Shown piece by piece: positions 8,347 to 17,080 of a DNA stretch of 64,000 nt. The stretch spans positions 47,076 through 111,075 of the forward strand of contig NZ_AYOZ01000006.1 of assembly GCF_000508165.1 (NCBI RefSeq), read 5' to 3'. The notes beneath the pieces are model-generated. The model saw only the letters and a program-made list of their open reading frames with translations, ran no database searches and had not been told where the DNA came from. Made by a program: the position numbers and the translations under genes. Source of the stretch: Marinomonas profundimaris (lineage in GTDB: Bacteria; Pseudomonadota; Gammaproteobacteria; Pseudomonadales; Marinomonadaceae). Position 1 is the first letter of the stretch, and each line of letters opens with the position of its first letter.

Positions 8347-9501
8347 ATGTCCGAACGTTTAGGTTCATTGTTAGTTCCGTGCTTCATTTTACTAGTCAGT
8401 GTTTATGCTAGTTTGTATGTTGGTCAGTTGCCACCGTTGTGGTTCAGTATATTACCGTTGTTACCCCTGATCTTTGCAGGTGTCGCGATTCTATTGGCTT
8501 GGCATTTTAATAAAGGCCGAGTGTTAATCCTTGTTCTTTTACTTCTTATTCCGAAGTTGTATGGCGACTCCAATCAGGATGCGTCGTTAACGGCGTATTT
8601 GGTTGTTTCCTGCTTCTGTATTGCTTTATTGGGTTTTGTGCCTGAAAGGGGATTTTTTAATCGCTTTGCGGTTAACCGAATTCTCTTTGTCATGATGCTG
8701 GTGAGCTGGTGTTATGCCATTGAACGCAGTTGGGTCTCTTTTGCATTTCTGGACTCTGCGTTTCTAAACACCTCGGTGAGTTGGTCTGCTATTTTGCTTT
8801 GGTGTGTTTTGTTGATTAGCACGGTCGCAATTGGTGCTGCTTGGTGGCTGAGTGGGGATGCTTTTCGAGCAAGTGGGTTGATTAGTATCGTTAGCTTGTT
8901 AATCATTAACCAATTTGCGTCATCTGATACACAGTTTGATGCGTTGTTGTCGGCGCAGTTTTTGCTCTGGATCTGGTTTTTGCTCATGGAAAGCCATCGT
9001 ATGGCGTATTTGGATGATATGACAAAGTTGCCAGGAAGGCGTGCTTTAAACGAACAATTGGTTGGTTTGTCTAAACGGTATGCAATCGCTATGGTGGATG
9101 TGGATCACTTTAAAAAGTTCAATGACACTTATGGTCACGATATGGGCGATAAAGTGCTGAAAAGTGTTGCCGCGCAGCTAAAGCATTTTTCGAATCCCGG
9201 ACGTGCGTTTCGTTTTGGCGGGGAAGAGTTTACTATTGTTTTTCGAGGCAAGGGTCTTGCGGACGTCGAAGAAACGCTAGAGTTGGTTCGAGAAAGCATT
9301 GAGCACGCTTTGGTTGAAGTATTTGATCCCAAAAAGAAACAAGACATTGACGTAAATGTCACTGCAAGCCTTGGCGTTGCGTTTGCTGCGCTCGGTGAGT
9401 CTCCGGAATCGGTTTTAAAGCGCGCAGACGAAGCCTTATATCAATCTAAGAAAAAGGGCCGAAACCGAGTTTCTAAGTCTCCAACGCCAAAAAATATCTA
9501 A
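8347..9501 (+). CDS. Membrane-bound diguanylate cyclase (GGDEF domain)
   Basis: 384 residues. The first ~210 hold about seven or eight membrane spans with no recognised sensor domain. A single GGDEF domain follows (from YLDDMTKLPGRRALNEQL), with the active-site GGEEF at residues 291-295 and the metal-binding DVDHFKKFNDTYGHDMGD. It should make cyclic di-GMP from two GTP. The product-inhibition I-site (RxxD, upstream of GGEEF) reads SNPG, so classical feedback inhibition seems absent. No EAL or HD-GYP domain is present. The following palindrome plus T7 at 9515-9537 may also serve as its terminator. Confidence 0.92.
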   Translation: MSERLGSLLVPCFILLVSVYASLYVGQLPPLWFSILPLLPLIFAGVAILLAWHFNKGRVLILVLLLLIPKLYGDSNQDASLTAYLVVSCFCIALLGFVPERGFFNRFAVNRILFVMMLVSWCYAIERSWVSFAFLDSAFLNTSVSWSAILLWCVLLISTVAIGAAWWLSGDAFRASGLISIVSLLIINQFASSDTQFDALLSAQFLLWIWFLLMESHRMAYLDDMTKLPGRRALNEQLVGLSKRYAIAMVDVDHFKKFNDTYGHDMGDKVLKSVAAQLKHFSNPGRAFRFGGEEFTIVFRGKGLADVEETLELVRESIEHALVEVFDPKKKQDIDVNVTASLGVAFAALGESPESVLKRADEALYQSKKKGRNRVSKSPTPKNI

Positions 9502-9514
9502 TTCGGTGATAAAG

Positions 9515-9530
9515 TTGATCGATCGGTCAA
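9515..9530. promoter_or_regulatory. 16-bp palindrome, RutR/TetR-type operator candidate (or terminator stem)
   Basis: TTGATCGATCGGTCAA is a near-perfect palindrome matching the E. coli RutR consensus TTGACCA-NN-TGGTCAA at 11 of 14 defined positions. It lies 18 bases before the -35 box of the promoter at 9549, and a RutR-like TetR gene lies downstream. It is followed by seven T residues, so it could equally be an intrinsic terminator for the GGDEF gene; both roles are compatible. Confidence 0.5.
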
Positions 9531-9548
9531 TTTTTTTGCTCTGATCTA

Positions 9549-9576
9549 TTGCACTGCAAATTTAGCTGTTTATAAT
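9549..9576 (+). promoter_or_regulatory. Strong sigma70-type promoter for the candidate ncRNA
   Basis: TTGCAC at 9549-9554, a 16-base spacer, and a perfect TATAAT at 9571-9576. The predicted transcription start is near 9583, immediately before the run of hairpins and far from any start codon. Confidence 0.7.
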
Positions 9577-9582
9577 TGTTCT

Positions 9583-9817
9583 TAGATTTTATAAGTGATT
9601 GTGTTTGAGGTGTTTTTTAAACCTCCACACAGTCATTTTCGGTTCCAGTAACCGGCGATGGAATTCTCCATCGGTCAAGAACATTGATAAGTGGCGTATT
9701 AGCCCGTTTATCAATCACAGAGCCAACGTGGTGTAGCAGTTAGCCTAATGACGAATGCCTATAGTCATTAACGTCTCTGCTACGAGGGGAAATGGGGAGC
9801 TTCGGCTCCCTTTTTTT
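9583..9817 (+). ncRNA. Candidate structured non-coding RNA (~235 nt) with own promoter and UUCG terminator
   Basis: A gene-free stretch carries consecutive stem-loops: 9601-9630 (GTG..GAGGT/ACCTC.CAC), 9640-9654 (CGGTT/AACCG), a perfect 18-bp palindrome at 9656-9673, 9683-9715 (8-bp ATTGATAA/TTATCAAT), and 9733-9783 (GTAGCAG/CTGCTAC) enclosing an inner 7-bp stem 9746-9752/9764-9770. The terminator at 9795-9817 is GGGAGC-TTCG-GCTCCC plus T7. A good promoter precedes it. No ORF or Shine-Dalgarno is evident. It does not look like 6S, CsrB/RsmZ, tmRNA, SRP RNA, RNase P or a riboswitch class I know. It may be a free small RNA or a cis leader of the downstream TetR-LysE operon; the terminator favours the former. 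Confidence 0.6.
9795..9817 (+). terminator. UUCG-tetraloop intrinsic terminator of the candidate ncRNA
   Basis: GGGAGC-TTCG-GCTCCC (9795-9810) followed by seven T. A textbook Rho-independent terminator. Confidence 0.85.
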
Positions 9818-9851
9818 ATACAAAATTTTCTTATCGCTTCGTGCCAATTCT

Positions 9852-9868
9852 AAAGAATGTTATTCTTT
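9852..9868. promoter_or_regulatory. Inverted repeat before the TetR-type gene
   Basis: AAAGAAT-GTT-ATTCTTT has 7-bp perfect arms and a 3-base centre. It lies 76 bases before the TTG start of the TetR-family gene and could be its autoregulatory operator. No promoter hexamers could be set with confidence around it. Confidence 0.35.
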
Positions 9869-9943
9869 CTCTGTATTGCGCAGGATGGTAAGACGATACA
9901 TAAACACCTCCCCCTTTATAGCTATTTTCAGCGAGGACAACCC

Positions 9944-10594
9944 TTGACCGAAGTGAAACGACCAAAAGATCAATTGAAAGCGCATATTCGAGCGCAGAAC
10001 CAAACCCTTATTTTAGAAACATCGGAGCGTGTTTTTGCGCGTCAAGGATTGGCTAAAACGACGACACAAATGATCGCGGATGAAGCTGGATTACCTAAAG
10101 CCAATGTGCATTATTATTACCGCTCAAAAAAAGATTTACTCGAAGCGGTATTGGAGCGAATTTTACGTCTTTGGTTGGACTCTGTTAGTGAATTCAATGT
10201 GGAAGAAGGCCCGACTCGTAACCTTACCCGCTACATCAGTGAAAAAATCGATCAATCTCGTATCAATAAAAATGCTTCTAAAATTTTTGCGATGGCGCTT
10301 ATTGGTGAAGAAAGCTTTGTTTTAGAGTATCTTCGAAATTTGTTTGTGACTGAGCTTAGTCGAGAGAAAGCGACCATTCAGGTTTGGGTGGATAAAGGGC
10401 TAATGGATTCGGTTCCAACGGAGCATCTTTTTATTAGTATTTGGGCGATGACGCAAACCTATGCGGACTTTGATGCGCAAGTGAAGATCATGCTACAAAA
10501 AGATCAATTATTAGAAGACGATTACGAAGAGGCCAAGCAATTTATTACGCGTATGGTCTTGGCTGGCTGTCGAGTAAAGGAGGTTGAGGTATGA
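9944..10594 (+). CDS. TetR-family transcriptional regulator, RutR-like
   Basis: 216 residues from a TTG start at 9944, chosen because GCGAGGA lies 6 bases upstream; the open frame extends to 9857 but that extension lacks a ribosome site. The HTH (residues ~20-60) contains FARQGLAKTTTQMIADEAGLPKANVHYYYRSK, very like RutR/YcdC, and the C-terminal part has the YcdC-type pattern (IWAMTQTYADFDAQVKIML). RutR senses uracil and thymine in E. coli. It overlaps the LysE-family gene by 4 bases (ATGA), so the two form an operon, and upp is the next convergent gene, which fits a pyrimidine theme. The ligand is inferred, not shown. Confidence 0.82.
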   Translation: MTEVKRPKDQLKAHIRAQNQTLILETSERVFARQGLAKTTTQMIADEAGLPKANVHYYYRSKKDLLEAVLERILRLWLDSVSEFNVEEGPTRNLTRYISEKIDQSRINKNASKIFAMALIGEESFVLEYLRNLFVTELSREKATIQVWVDKGLMDSVPTEHLFISIWAMTQTYADFDAQVKIMLQKDQLLEDDYEEAKQFITRMVLAGCRVKEVEV

Positions 10595-11211
10595 CATTAG
10601 AAAGCGGTATTACTTTTTTATTTGCAATTTTAATTTTTGCTGTGACACCAGGTCCTGGTGTCTTTGCTGTTATTGCGAAAAGCATGACGAAAGGCGCTCG
10701 CGCCAGTGTTTCTCTTTGTGTTGGTATGGTAATGAGTGACATTGTTTATTTGGTCATGGCGTGTTTTGGGTTGGCTGCAATAGCGTCTACTTGGGAAGGT
10801 GTTTTCTTGGTGATTCGTTATGTTGGCGCGGCGTATCTTATCTATTTGGGGTGGAAAATGTGGGTGTCGCCAGTATCAACATCCACAACAGATTTTTCAC
10901 AGCTTGAATCGAAAAGCGAAATGGCGAGTTTTATACAGGGTTTTATGATTTCAGCATCAAACCCTAAGGTCATTCTTTTCTATGTCGCTTTTCTGCCAAC
11001 CTTTATGGATTTAACGATATTGAGTGGTTTTGATATCGTGATTGCGTCTATTCTTGCTTTTACTGCACTCATGTTAGGCATTAATCTTATTTCTGTGTGT
11101 GCTTCACAAGCGAGACGTCTGATGAAGTCGGAGCGTTCAATGAAAACATTAAACCGTACATCGGGTGGTATCATGGCAAGTGCGGGGGCTTTTCTTGCTT
11201 TAAAGGGCTAG
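10591..11211 (+). CDS. LysE/RhtB family exporter
   Basis: 206 residues, six predicted membrane spans. The N-terminal signature FAVTPGPGVFAVIAKSMTKGARAS is the family's TPGP motif; GAAYLIYLGWKMW and SASNPKVILFYVAFLPTF are also conserved. Members export amino acids or related metabolites such as homoserine, threonine or leucine across the inner membrane. Translation is coupled to the TetR-family gene (4-base overlap), so its expression is probably governed by that regulator. The substrate cannot be told; a purine or pyrimidine-related metabolite is possible from context. Confidence 0.88.
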   Translation: MTLESGITFLFAILIFAVTPGPGVFAVIAKSMTKGARASVSLCVGMVMSDIVYLVMACFGLAAIASTWEGVFLVIRYVGAAYLIYLGWKMWVSPVSTSTTDFSQLESKSEMASFIQGFMISASNPKVILFYVAFLPTFMDLTILSGFDIVIASILAFTALMLGINLISVCASQARRLMKSERSMKTLNRTSGGIMASAGAFLALKG

Positions 11212-11247
11212 CGATATTAATGCATTAATTTGATAGTTTGTTGTATA

Positions 11248-11285
11248 AAAAAGCCTCTCTTTTCAAATGAAAAGAGAGGCTTTTT
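11248..11285. terminator. Bidirectional intrinsic terminator between the LysE-type gene and upp
   Basis: AAAAGCCTCTCTTTTC / GAAAAGAGAGGCTTTT arms around AAAT, with T-runs on either strand. It serves the two convergent transcription units. Confidence 0.85.
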
Positions 11286-11311
11286 GCTAAATGAAGAATG
11301 ATTTAAAGCGT

Positions 11312-11968
11312 TTAGCGAGTGCCGTAAATACGGTCACCAGCATCGCCAACACCTGGACGAATATAGGCGTTTTCATCAAGCCCACGGTCGATTGAACCAA
11401 TGTACATTGCGACATCTGGATGCGCTTTTTTGAATGCTTCAATGCCTTCAGGTGCGGCAAATAGGCAGATGAATCGAATGTCAGATGCGCCCATTTCTTT
11501 CATTTTATCTATCGCCATAATAGCGGAGTTACCGGTTGCCAGCATGGGGTCGACAACGATAATCGTGCGCTCATTTACGGAATGAGGCATTTTTAGATAA
11601 TACTCAACCGGTTGTTTTGTTTCAGGATCGCGATACAAACCAACGTGCCCTACTCGTGCGGAGGGCGACAGTTTAAGAACACCTTCCGCTAGACCATTAC
11701 CCGCGCGCATGATGGTAACGATACAAAGCTTCTTGCCTTTTAGAACAGGGCACATAGCTTTTTCTAATGGCGTTTCAATCTCAATGTCATGCGTTTCCAA
11801 ATCTCGCGTCGCTTCATAACCAATGAGTGTTCCTAGCTCTTCAACGAGCATACGAAATTCACGTGTACTGGTGTTTTTATCTCGAAGACTGGTGAGTTTG
11901 TGTTTCACAAAAGGGTGCTTGATCACAAAAATATCGTTGTAAGCCTTGAGGAGTTCGTCGCGAGTCAT
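11312..11968 (-). CDS. upp: Uracil phosphoribosyltransferase
   Basis: 218 residues. Type-I PRTase with the PRPP loop [11 protein letters not shown] and the uracil-binding C-terminal motif [16 protein letters not shown]. The enzyme converts uracil and PRPP to UMP in pyrimidine salvage. The ATG at 11968 is preceded by AAGGAAAGG on the minus strand. Bacterial Upp is usually 208-210 residues, so this is close to full length. A shared terminator separates it from the RutR-like/LysE operon. Confidence 0.97.
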   Translation of the reverse strand: MTRDELLKAYNDIFVIKHPFVKHKLTSLRDKNTSTREFRMLVEELGTLIGYEATRDLETHDIEIETPLEKAMCPVLKGKKLCIVTIMRAGNGLAEGVLKLSPSARVGHVGLYRDPETKQPVEYYLKMPHSVNERTIIVVDPMLATGNSAIMAIDKMKEMGASDIRFICLFAAPEGIEAFKKAHPDVAMYIGSIDRGLDENAYIRPGVGDAGDRIYGTR

Positions 11969-12242
11969 TGGCCTTTCCTTTTACTGTATTTGGGGGAGTG
12001 TAAAAATCAGCGAGTTGTTACTTAATTGTGATTTCTATCATAGCACTAAGTGAGAATTGGCCAAATAACTAATCCTGTCCTTATGGTTGGTTTTTTGAAG
12101 TGAGTAAGGATTTTGAAAAATGAGGTGCGACGTTGTTTTCGAGAATATCGCCATTACATAGGAAGTAATCAAGGAAAAATAGCGATAGATATTTTAGAGC
12201 TTGTTTTGAAGTGCACACACAGATTTATCGAGATAACTAATT

Positions 12243-14681
12243 ATGAATGATGACGAACAATACCCAGATTTTAAAGAAGACGATAGCGTAATGGACGAAG
12301 AGGAGAGTGTGGTAATCAGTGATCCGAAAGGGCTGGCTTTACCCGACGATGTTTTGCCTGACACGTTGTTTATTTTGCCTCTTTCTAGTCGTCCATTTTT
12401 TCCGGCTCAAGTCCAGCCAGTGATGGTGGATGCGGATCAATGGGAAGATACGTTGGAGCGTATTGCTGAGCATTCGCAGGCCGTTGTTGGCTTAGTTTAT
12501 GCGGATAAAGAAGGTGCGAAATCTCCACTGGTAGAAGACTTTCGCTCGATTGGTTGTGTGGCAAGAGTGCACAAAGCTGAGAAGAAAAACGACAAATTGA
12601 CCTTTTTAGCACAAGGGGTGAAGCGTTTTGAAGTGGTTGAATGGCTAAGTGAGACAGCCCCTTATTTGGCGAGAGTTCGTTATTTAAGCGATTTGAAAAC
12701 AAGCGATGATGAATCAAAAGCGTATTCGATTGCGATTTTGGATGCGATCAAGGAGTTGATTCGTTTGAACCCGCTATTCAGTGAAGATTTAAGGCAGTAT
12801 CTGGGGCGCTTTTCGTTCCATGAGTCGGGTTTGTTAGCCGATTTTGCTGCGTCTATTACGTCTGCTGATGCTGATGATTTATACGACGTGCTTGCAACAA
12901 TCCCTGTCCAAGATCGCATGCATTTGGCGCTCACCTTATTAAGAAAAGAGCTCGAAATAGCAAGATTACAGAATGAAATAAGTGCAGAAGTAAATGATAA
13001 AATCAGTAAACATCAGCGAGATTTCTTCTTAAAAGAACAGTTGAAAATTATTCAGAAAGAGTTGGGTATTTCGAAAGACGATCGCACCGCCGATGTAGAA
13101 ATGTTCGAAGCGCGTTTGAATGAAAAAGTGTTAACTAAATCGGTTAATGACAAAATCCAAGATGAACTGCATAAACTGAGTATTTTGGAAACCGGTTCGC
13201 CAGAATATGGTGTGACTCGTAATTACTTGGATTGGGCGACGTCGTTGCCTTGGGGTGTGCATTCGAATGACAATTTAGACATCAAATTGGCGCGAGATGT
13301 CCTTGAATCACATCACGCCGGTCTTGGTGACATAAAAGATCGTATTGTTGAGTTTTTGGCATTAGGTGCGCATCGCGGTGAAATGGGCGGCAGTATCTTA
13401 CTTCTGGTTGGGCCTCCCGGCGTCGGGAAAACCTCGATTGGTAAGTCCATTGCGGAATCATTGAATCGTAAGTTTTATCGTTTCAGCCTAGGTGGTATGC
13501 GCGATGAAGCAGAAATCAAAGGTCATCGTCGGACGTATATTGGCGCGTTGCCCGGTAAGTTTGTTCAAGCGCTAAAAGACGTAGAAGTGGAAAATCCCGT
13601 TATCATGTTAGATGAAATCGATAAGATCGGTTCTTCCTTTCAAGGTGATCCCGCGTCGTCTTTGCTTGAAGCATTAGACCCTGAGCAAAATAATGAATTT
13701 TTAGACCATTATTTGGACATGCGTATCGATTTGTCGAAAGCTTTGTTTATTTGTACCGCGAATCAGTTGGATACTATTCCGTCGCCTTTGTTGGATCGTA
13801 TGGATGTCATTCGACTTTCTGGCTACATCGGTGATGAAAAACTGGCAATTGCGAAGCAACATTTATGGCCAAAGCTGCTGAAGAAAAATAAGTTACTCAA
13901 GAAGCAGTTAAATATTACTGACGCAGCATTGCGTCATATTATTGAGCATTATGCACGTGAAGCCGGTGTTCGGGGATTGGACAAACTGTTGCAAAAAATC
14001 TTACGGAAAAGCGTGGTTGAATTGATGACAGGCGAAAAGGACCACATCAATGTCGGCGTTAAAGACGTTGAAGCCTTGTTGGGTATGCCGTATTTCCGTC
14101 CAGAAAAAAACCTACAAGGGGTTGGTGTGGTAACCGGTTTGGCATGGACTTCCATGGGTGGCGCAACGTTACCCATTGAGGCGAATAGAGTGCATGAATT
14201 AACGCGCGGATTAAAACTCACTGGTAAGCTGGGTGATGTGATGAAAGAGTCCGCTGAGATCGCTTATTCTTATGTGTTTTCTCATACCAAGAGTTATCAG
14301 AAGTCGCCTGAATTTTTCGATAAAAGCCTTGTCCATTTGCATGTGCCTGAAGGGGCAACGCCGAAAGACGGACCAAGCGCGGGTATTACCATGGCGACCG
14401 CGTTATTATCGTTAGCGCGAAATGAGCCGGTTCGCAGAGGATTAGCGATGACAGGTGAACTTACATTAACGGGACAAGTGCTTGCTGTTGGTGGTATTCG
14501 TGAGAAAATTATTGCTGCAAAACGCAGTAAAATTAATGAAATCATTCTACCAGAGCCAAATCGACGCGACTTTGAGGAGCTTCCTGAATCTGTGAAAGAA
14601 GATATGACGGTTCATTTTGCTGAGCGTTTTACGGACGTGGAGAAAATTGTGTTTAATCGAGCGAATAGTCCTCTTCATTAG
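12243..14681 (+). CDS. Lon family ATP-dependent protease, divergent AsrA-like type
   Basis: 812 residues. N-terminal LAN domain preceded by an acidic ~35-residue extension; the usual LPVLPLRD...YP start reads LFILPLSSRPFFPAQVQPV. The AAA+ Walker A is VGPPGVGKTS near residue 389 and Walker B is PVIMLDEIDKI. The proteolytic dyad is Ser712 (KDGPSAG) and Lys755 (REKIIAA), 43 residues apart as in E. coli Lon. It degrades damaged and regulatory proteins in the cytoplasm. The RPFFPAQ start suggests the second Lon of pseudomonads (AsrA, PA0779), not housekeeping Lon between clpX and hupB; that subgroup call is from memory. No heat-shock promoter was recognised in the 274 bases upstream. Confidence 0.92.
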   Translation: MNDDEQYPDFKEDDSVMDEEESVVISDPKGLALPDDVLPDTLFILPLSSRPFFPAQVQPVMVDADQWEDTLERIAEHSQAVVGLVYADKEGAKSPLVEDFRSIGCVARVHKAEKKNDKLTFLAQGVKRFEVVEWLSETAPYLARVRYLSDLKTSDDESKAYSIAILDAIKELIRLNPLFSEDLRQYLGRFSFHESGLLADFAASITSADADDLYDVLATIPVQDRMHLALTLLRKELEIARLQNEISAEVNDKISKHQRDFFLKEQLKIIQKELGISKDDRTADVEMFEARLNEKVLTKSVNDKIQDELHKLSILETGSPEYGVTRNYLDWATSLPWGVHSNDNLDIKLARDVLESHHAGLGDIKDRIVEFLALGAHRGEMGGSILLLVGPPGVGKTSIGKSIAESLNRKFYRFSLGGMRDEAEIKGHRRTYIGALPGKFVQALKDVEVENPVIMLDEIDKIGSSFQGDPASSLLEALDPEQNNEFLDHYLDMRIDLSKALFICTANQLDTIPSPLLDRMDVIRLSGYIGDEKLAIAKQHLWPKLLKKNKLLKKQLNITDAALRHIIEHYAREAGVRGLDKLLQKILRKSVVELMTGEKDHINVGVKDVEALLGMPYFRPEKNLQGVGVVTGLAWTSMGGATLPIEANRVHELTRGLKLTGKLGDVMKESAEIAYSYVFSHTKSYQKSPEFFDKSLVHLHVPEGATPKDGPSAGITMATALLSLARNEPVRRGLAMTGELTLTGQVLAVGGIREKIIAAKRSKINEIILPEPNRRDFEELPESVKEDMTVHFAERFTDVEKIVFNRANSPLH

Positions 14682-14733
14682 GTTATCCTTAAAGTAAGCA
14701 TTTTCTCTACACGTCATACATGAGAAAATACAG

Positions 14734-14766
14734 AGCCGGGCTTGTCTTACTTGTCCGGTTTTTTAT
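14734..14766 (+). terminator. Possible terminator after lon
   Basis: AGCCGG (14734-14739) pairs with CCGGTT (14755-14760) and is followed by TTTT. The stem is short and the loop is 15 bases, so support is modest. Confidence 0.4.
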
Positions 14767-14806
14767 TGTCTGTTGCACCGTTATTACGTCATTTTAGGGG
14801 AAACGA

Positions 14807-16186
14807 ATGCCAGGTCCGGCCAAGTTAACGCAAGGTTCAACGTTGAAGCATGTTGTTTATATGTCTGCAACGGGTGCGTTTGGTTTGATGTGCATGTTCT
14901 TGGTCGATCTTGTCGATATGCTTTTTCTTTCTATGCTGGGTGAAAAAGAAGCCGTGGCGGCGGTGGGTTTTGCCAGTACCATCATGTTTTTTACCATTTC
15001 CTTGAGTATTGCGGTTTCGATTGCCGCTACCGCATTGGTGTCAAAAGCCGTGGGTGAGGGCAGCATTGAGCTGGCGAAACGACGCGCGGTGAATGTATTG
15101 GCGTTCGGGATTTTATTTTCTTCTGCGGTTGTTTGGTTATTGTGGCCAAAAATCCCCCATATTCTTTTGTCTATTGGTGCGACAGGTCGAACGCTTGATT
15201 TAGCAACAGGCTATTTGCAAATTTTAGTGCTCGGCATGCCTGCCGTGATGATCGGGATGATTGGCTCTGGCATTATGCGAGCCTTAGGGGATGCGCGCCG
15301 TGCCATGTACGCTACCTTAGTTGGTGGTTTGGTGAATGCGGTATTAGACCCAATTTTCATTTTTGCTTTCGGCTTGGGGGTTCAGGGCGCTGCGATTGCG
15401 TCGTTGATTGCCCGTTTTTCGATGGTTGCTGTGTCTTATTATGGCGTCGTACACATCCACAAAATGCTGGGAGAGTTTGATTTGATGGATTTTTTTCAAG
15501 ACGTCAAACCTATCGCTTGGATTTCTGTTCCGGCCATGCTGACTAACATGTCTTCGCCTTTGGCGAATGCGATTGTGATGGAGCATACCGCTTCGTTTGG
15601 CGATGATGCGGTGGCTGCGGTTGCGGTGATTGGTCGTGTTATTCCTGTTGTGTTTGGTGGAATATTTGCGCTGTCTGGAGCGGTTGGGCCGATATTGGGG
15701 CAGAACTATGGCGCCGGTCGTTTTGACCGTATGCACAGCGTTATCACTAGTGCGGTGATTTATGCTTTTGGTTATTGCTTGCTGCTGTGCTTTTGTCTTT
15801 ATCAGATGCAGGATTGGCTAGTTTCTGTGTTTCATGCCACGCAGGGAAGTGCGGAACTCATTCGTTTTTTTGCGACCTTTGTTTCTTTCAGTTTTTTCTT
15901 TCAAAGCTTGTTATTCATTGCCATTGCCGTTTTTAATAACTTAGGAAAACCGTTTAACAGTACTTTGTTGAATTTTGGTCGTGCGACCATTGGTACTTGG
16001 CCTTTGATTACTCTTTTTTCGTTGTTTATGGGGGCGGAAGGAATACTGTTTGGTCAGGCGGTTGGTTCGGTCATATTCGGCTGTTTGGGCTTTTATACGG
16101 CAAGAAACTACATTACAGAGCTGGAAGAAAAGGAAGCAAGAGACATTGTGTCTAGTAATCATCATCGCTACGAAGAAATTCTTTAA
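14807..16186 (+). CDS. MATE family multidrug efflux transporter
   Basis: 459 residues with twelve predicted membrane spans. The family repeat is seen in FLVDLVDMLFLSMLGEKEAVAAVGFA, GIMRALGDARRAMYATLVGGLVNAVLDPIFIFAFGLGVQGAAIASLIARF, and in the second half GRVIPVVFGGIFALSGAVGPILGQNYGAGR. MATE proteins export cationic drugs and other compounds in exchange for H+ or Na+. A GGGGAAACG ribosome site precedes the ATG. It is monocistronic and convergent with tlyA, with only 9 bases between stops. The substrate is unknown. Confidence 0.92.
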   Translation: MPGPAKLTQGSTLKHVVYMSATGAFGLMCMFLVDLVDMLFLSMLGEKEAVAAVGFASTIMFFTISLSIAVSIAATALVSKAVGEGSIELAKRRAVNVLAFGILFSSAVVWLLWPKIPHILLSIGATGRTLDLATGYLQILVLGMPAVMIGMIGSGIMRALGDARRAMYATLVGGLVNAVLDPIFIFAFGLGVQGAAIASLIARFSMVAVSYYGVVHIHKMLGEFDLMDFFQDVKPIAWISVPAMLTNMSSPLANAIVMEHTASFGDDAVAAVAVIGRVIPVVFGGIFALSGAVGPILGQNYGAGRFDRMHSVITSAVIYAFGYCLLLCFCLYQMQDWLVSVFHATQGSAELIRFFATFVSFSFFFQSLLFIAIAVFNNLGKPFNSTLLNFGRATIGTWPLITLFSLFMGAEGILFGQAVGSVIFGCLGFYTARNYITELEEKEARDIVSSNHHRYEEIL

Positions 16187-16195
16187 CCTCGTATT

Positions 16196-16960
16196 TTATT
16201 CTTCTGAACGAGTTGCCCAGAGTAAGAACTCCTGATTGCCATCCCCTCCTTTTATAGGGCTTTCAATATAGCATTTCACATCAAAGCCTAATGTTTTAAC
16301 AAAGCCCTGAATGTCACTTGCGAGCTGATTAACGCGCTGCTTGTCTTTTACAATACCGCCTTTCCCAATGAACTCTTTTCCCACTTCAAACTGAGGTTTT
16401 ACGAGTGTAATTAAGTGTCCCGCTTTCGTTATAAGATTCGGCAGTTGTGGCAAAATTTTCGTTTGAGAGATGAAAGAGACATCCATCACGACAAGATCAA
16501 AGCCATTTTCAGGAACGTGTCCTTTCAGGTCATCAGCAGATAGGTTGCGTGCGTTAACACCTTCTAAACAGACGATGTCTTGATTTTTGCGTAGGCTGGG
16601 GTCGAGTTGTCCATGCCCGACTTCAACCCCGATTACTTTTGCCGCGCCATGTTGAATGACGCAATCGCTAAAGCCACCGGTAGATTGGCCGATATCTAGT
16701 ACATGAAACCCTTTAATATTCAGTTTTGTATGTAATAAGGCGCCTTCGAGCTTTAAAGCGCCGCGTGACACATACCGATCTGCGTCGTTTGATAAAATGT
16801 TGAGTTCAATGTCAGAAGGCAGTTTCAAACTGGGCTTGGTGATGTTTATCCATTGCGTGTTTTGTTTGTATGATACTCGTCCTTCGTTGATAAAGGATTG
16901 TGCTTGAGAGCGAGACTTGGCAAGGCCTTGCTCTGTAAGGATAAGATCAATACGCAACAT
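16196..16960 (-). CDS. TlyA family rRNA 2'-O-methyltransferase
   Basis: 254 residues: an S4 RNA-binding domain (residues ~1-60, RIDLILTEQGLAKSRSQAQSFINEGRV) followed by an FtsJ-like Rossmann methyltransferase with SAM-binding LDIGQSTGGFSDCVIQHGA (the usual motif is GASTGGF; Ala is Gln here), then LDPSLR, VMDVSFIS and LVKPQFEVG. TlyA enzymes methylate cytidine 2'-OH in 16S and/or 23S rRNA; older annotations call them haemolysins. No partner genes adjoin it. The Gln in the SAM loop is unusual but the remaining motifs are intact. Confidence 0.9.
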   Translation of the reverse strand: MLRIDLILTEQGLAKSRSQAQSFINEGRVSYKQNTQWINITKPSLKLPSDIELNILSNDADRYVSRGALKLEGALLHTKLNIKGFHVLDIGQSTGGFSDCVIQHGAAKVIGVEVGHGQLDPSLRKNQDIVCLEGVNARNLSADDLKGHVPENGFDLVVMDVSFISQTKILPQLPNLITKAGHLITLVKPQFEVGKEFIGKGGIVKDKQRVNQLASDIQGFVKTLGFDVKCYIESPIKGGDGNQEFLLWATRSEE

Positions 16961-17080
16961 AGAAAACTCGGTAATAAGATAATTATCGCGAATATTAGCA
17001 AAAAACGAATAAGCAAAGTAGATTTAAAGAAAGAAGAAAAGTCTATTTTATGATCGTCAACGATTGTCTAAGGAATGCCT

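Noticed and set aside
9583..9817. 6S RNA, CsrB/RsmZ, tRNA-like or fluoride riboswitch
   Set aside because: No central 6S bubble, few GGA loops, no tRNA cloverleaf. GGCGATGG...CCATCGG resembles the fluoride motif only superficially and the later conserved segments are missing.
11969..12242. Small gene or heat-shock promoter between upp and lon
   Set aside because: Only a 13-codon ORF is seen and no CTTGAAA-N13-15-CCCAT match.
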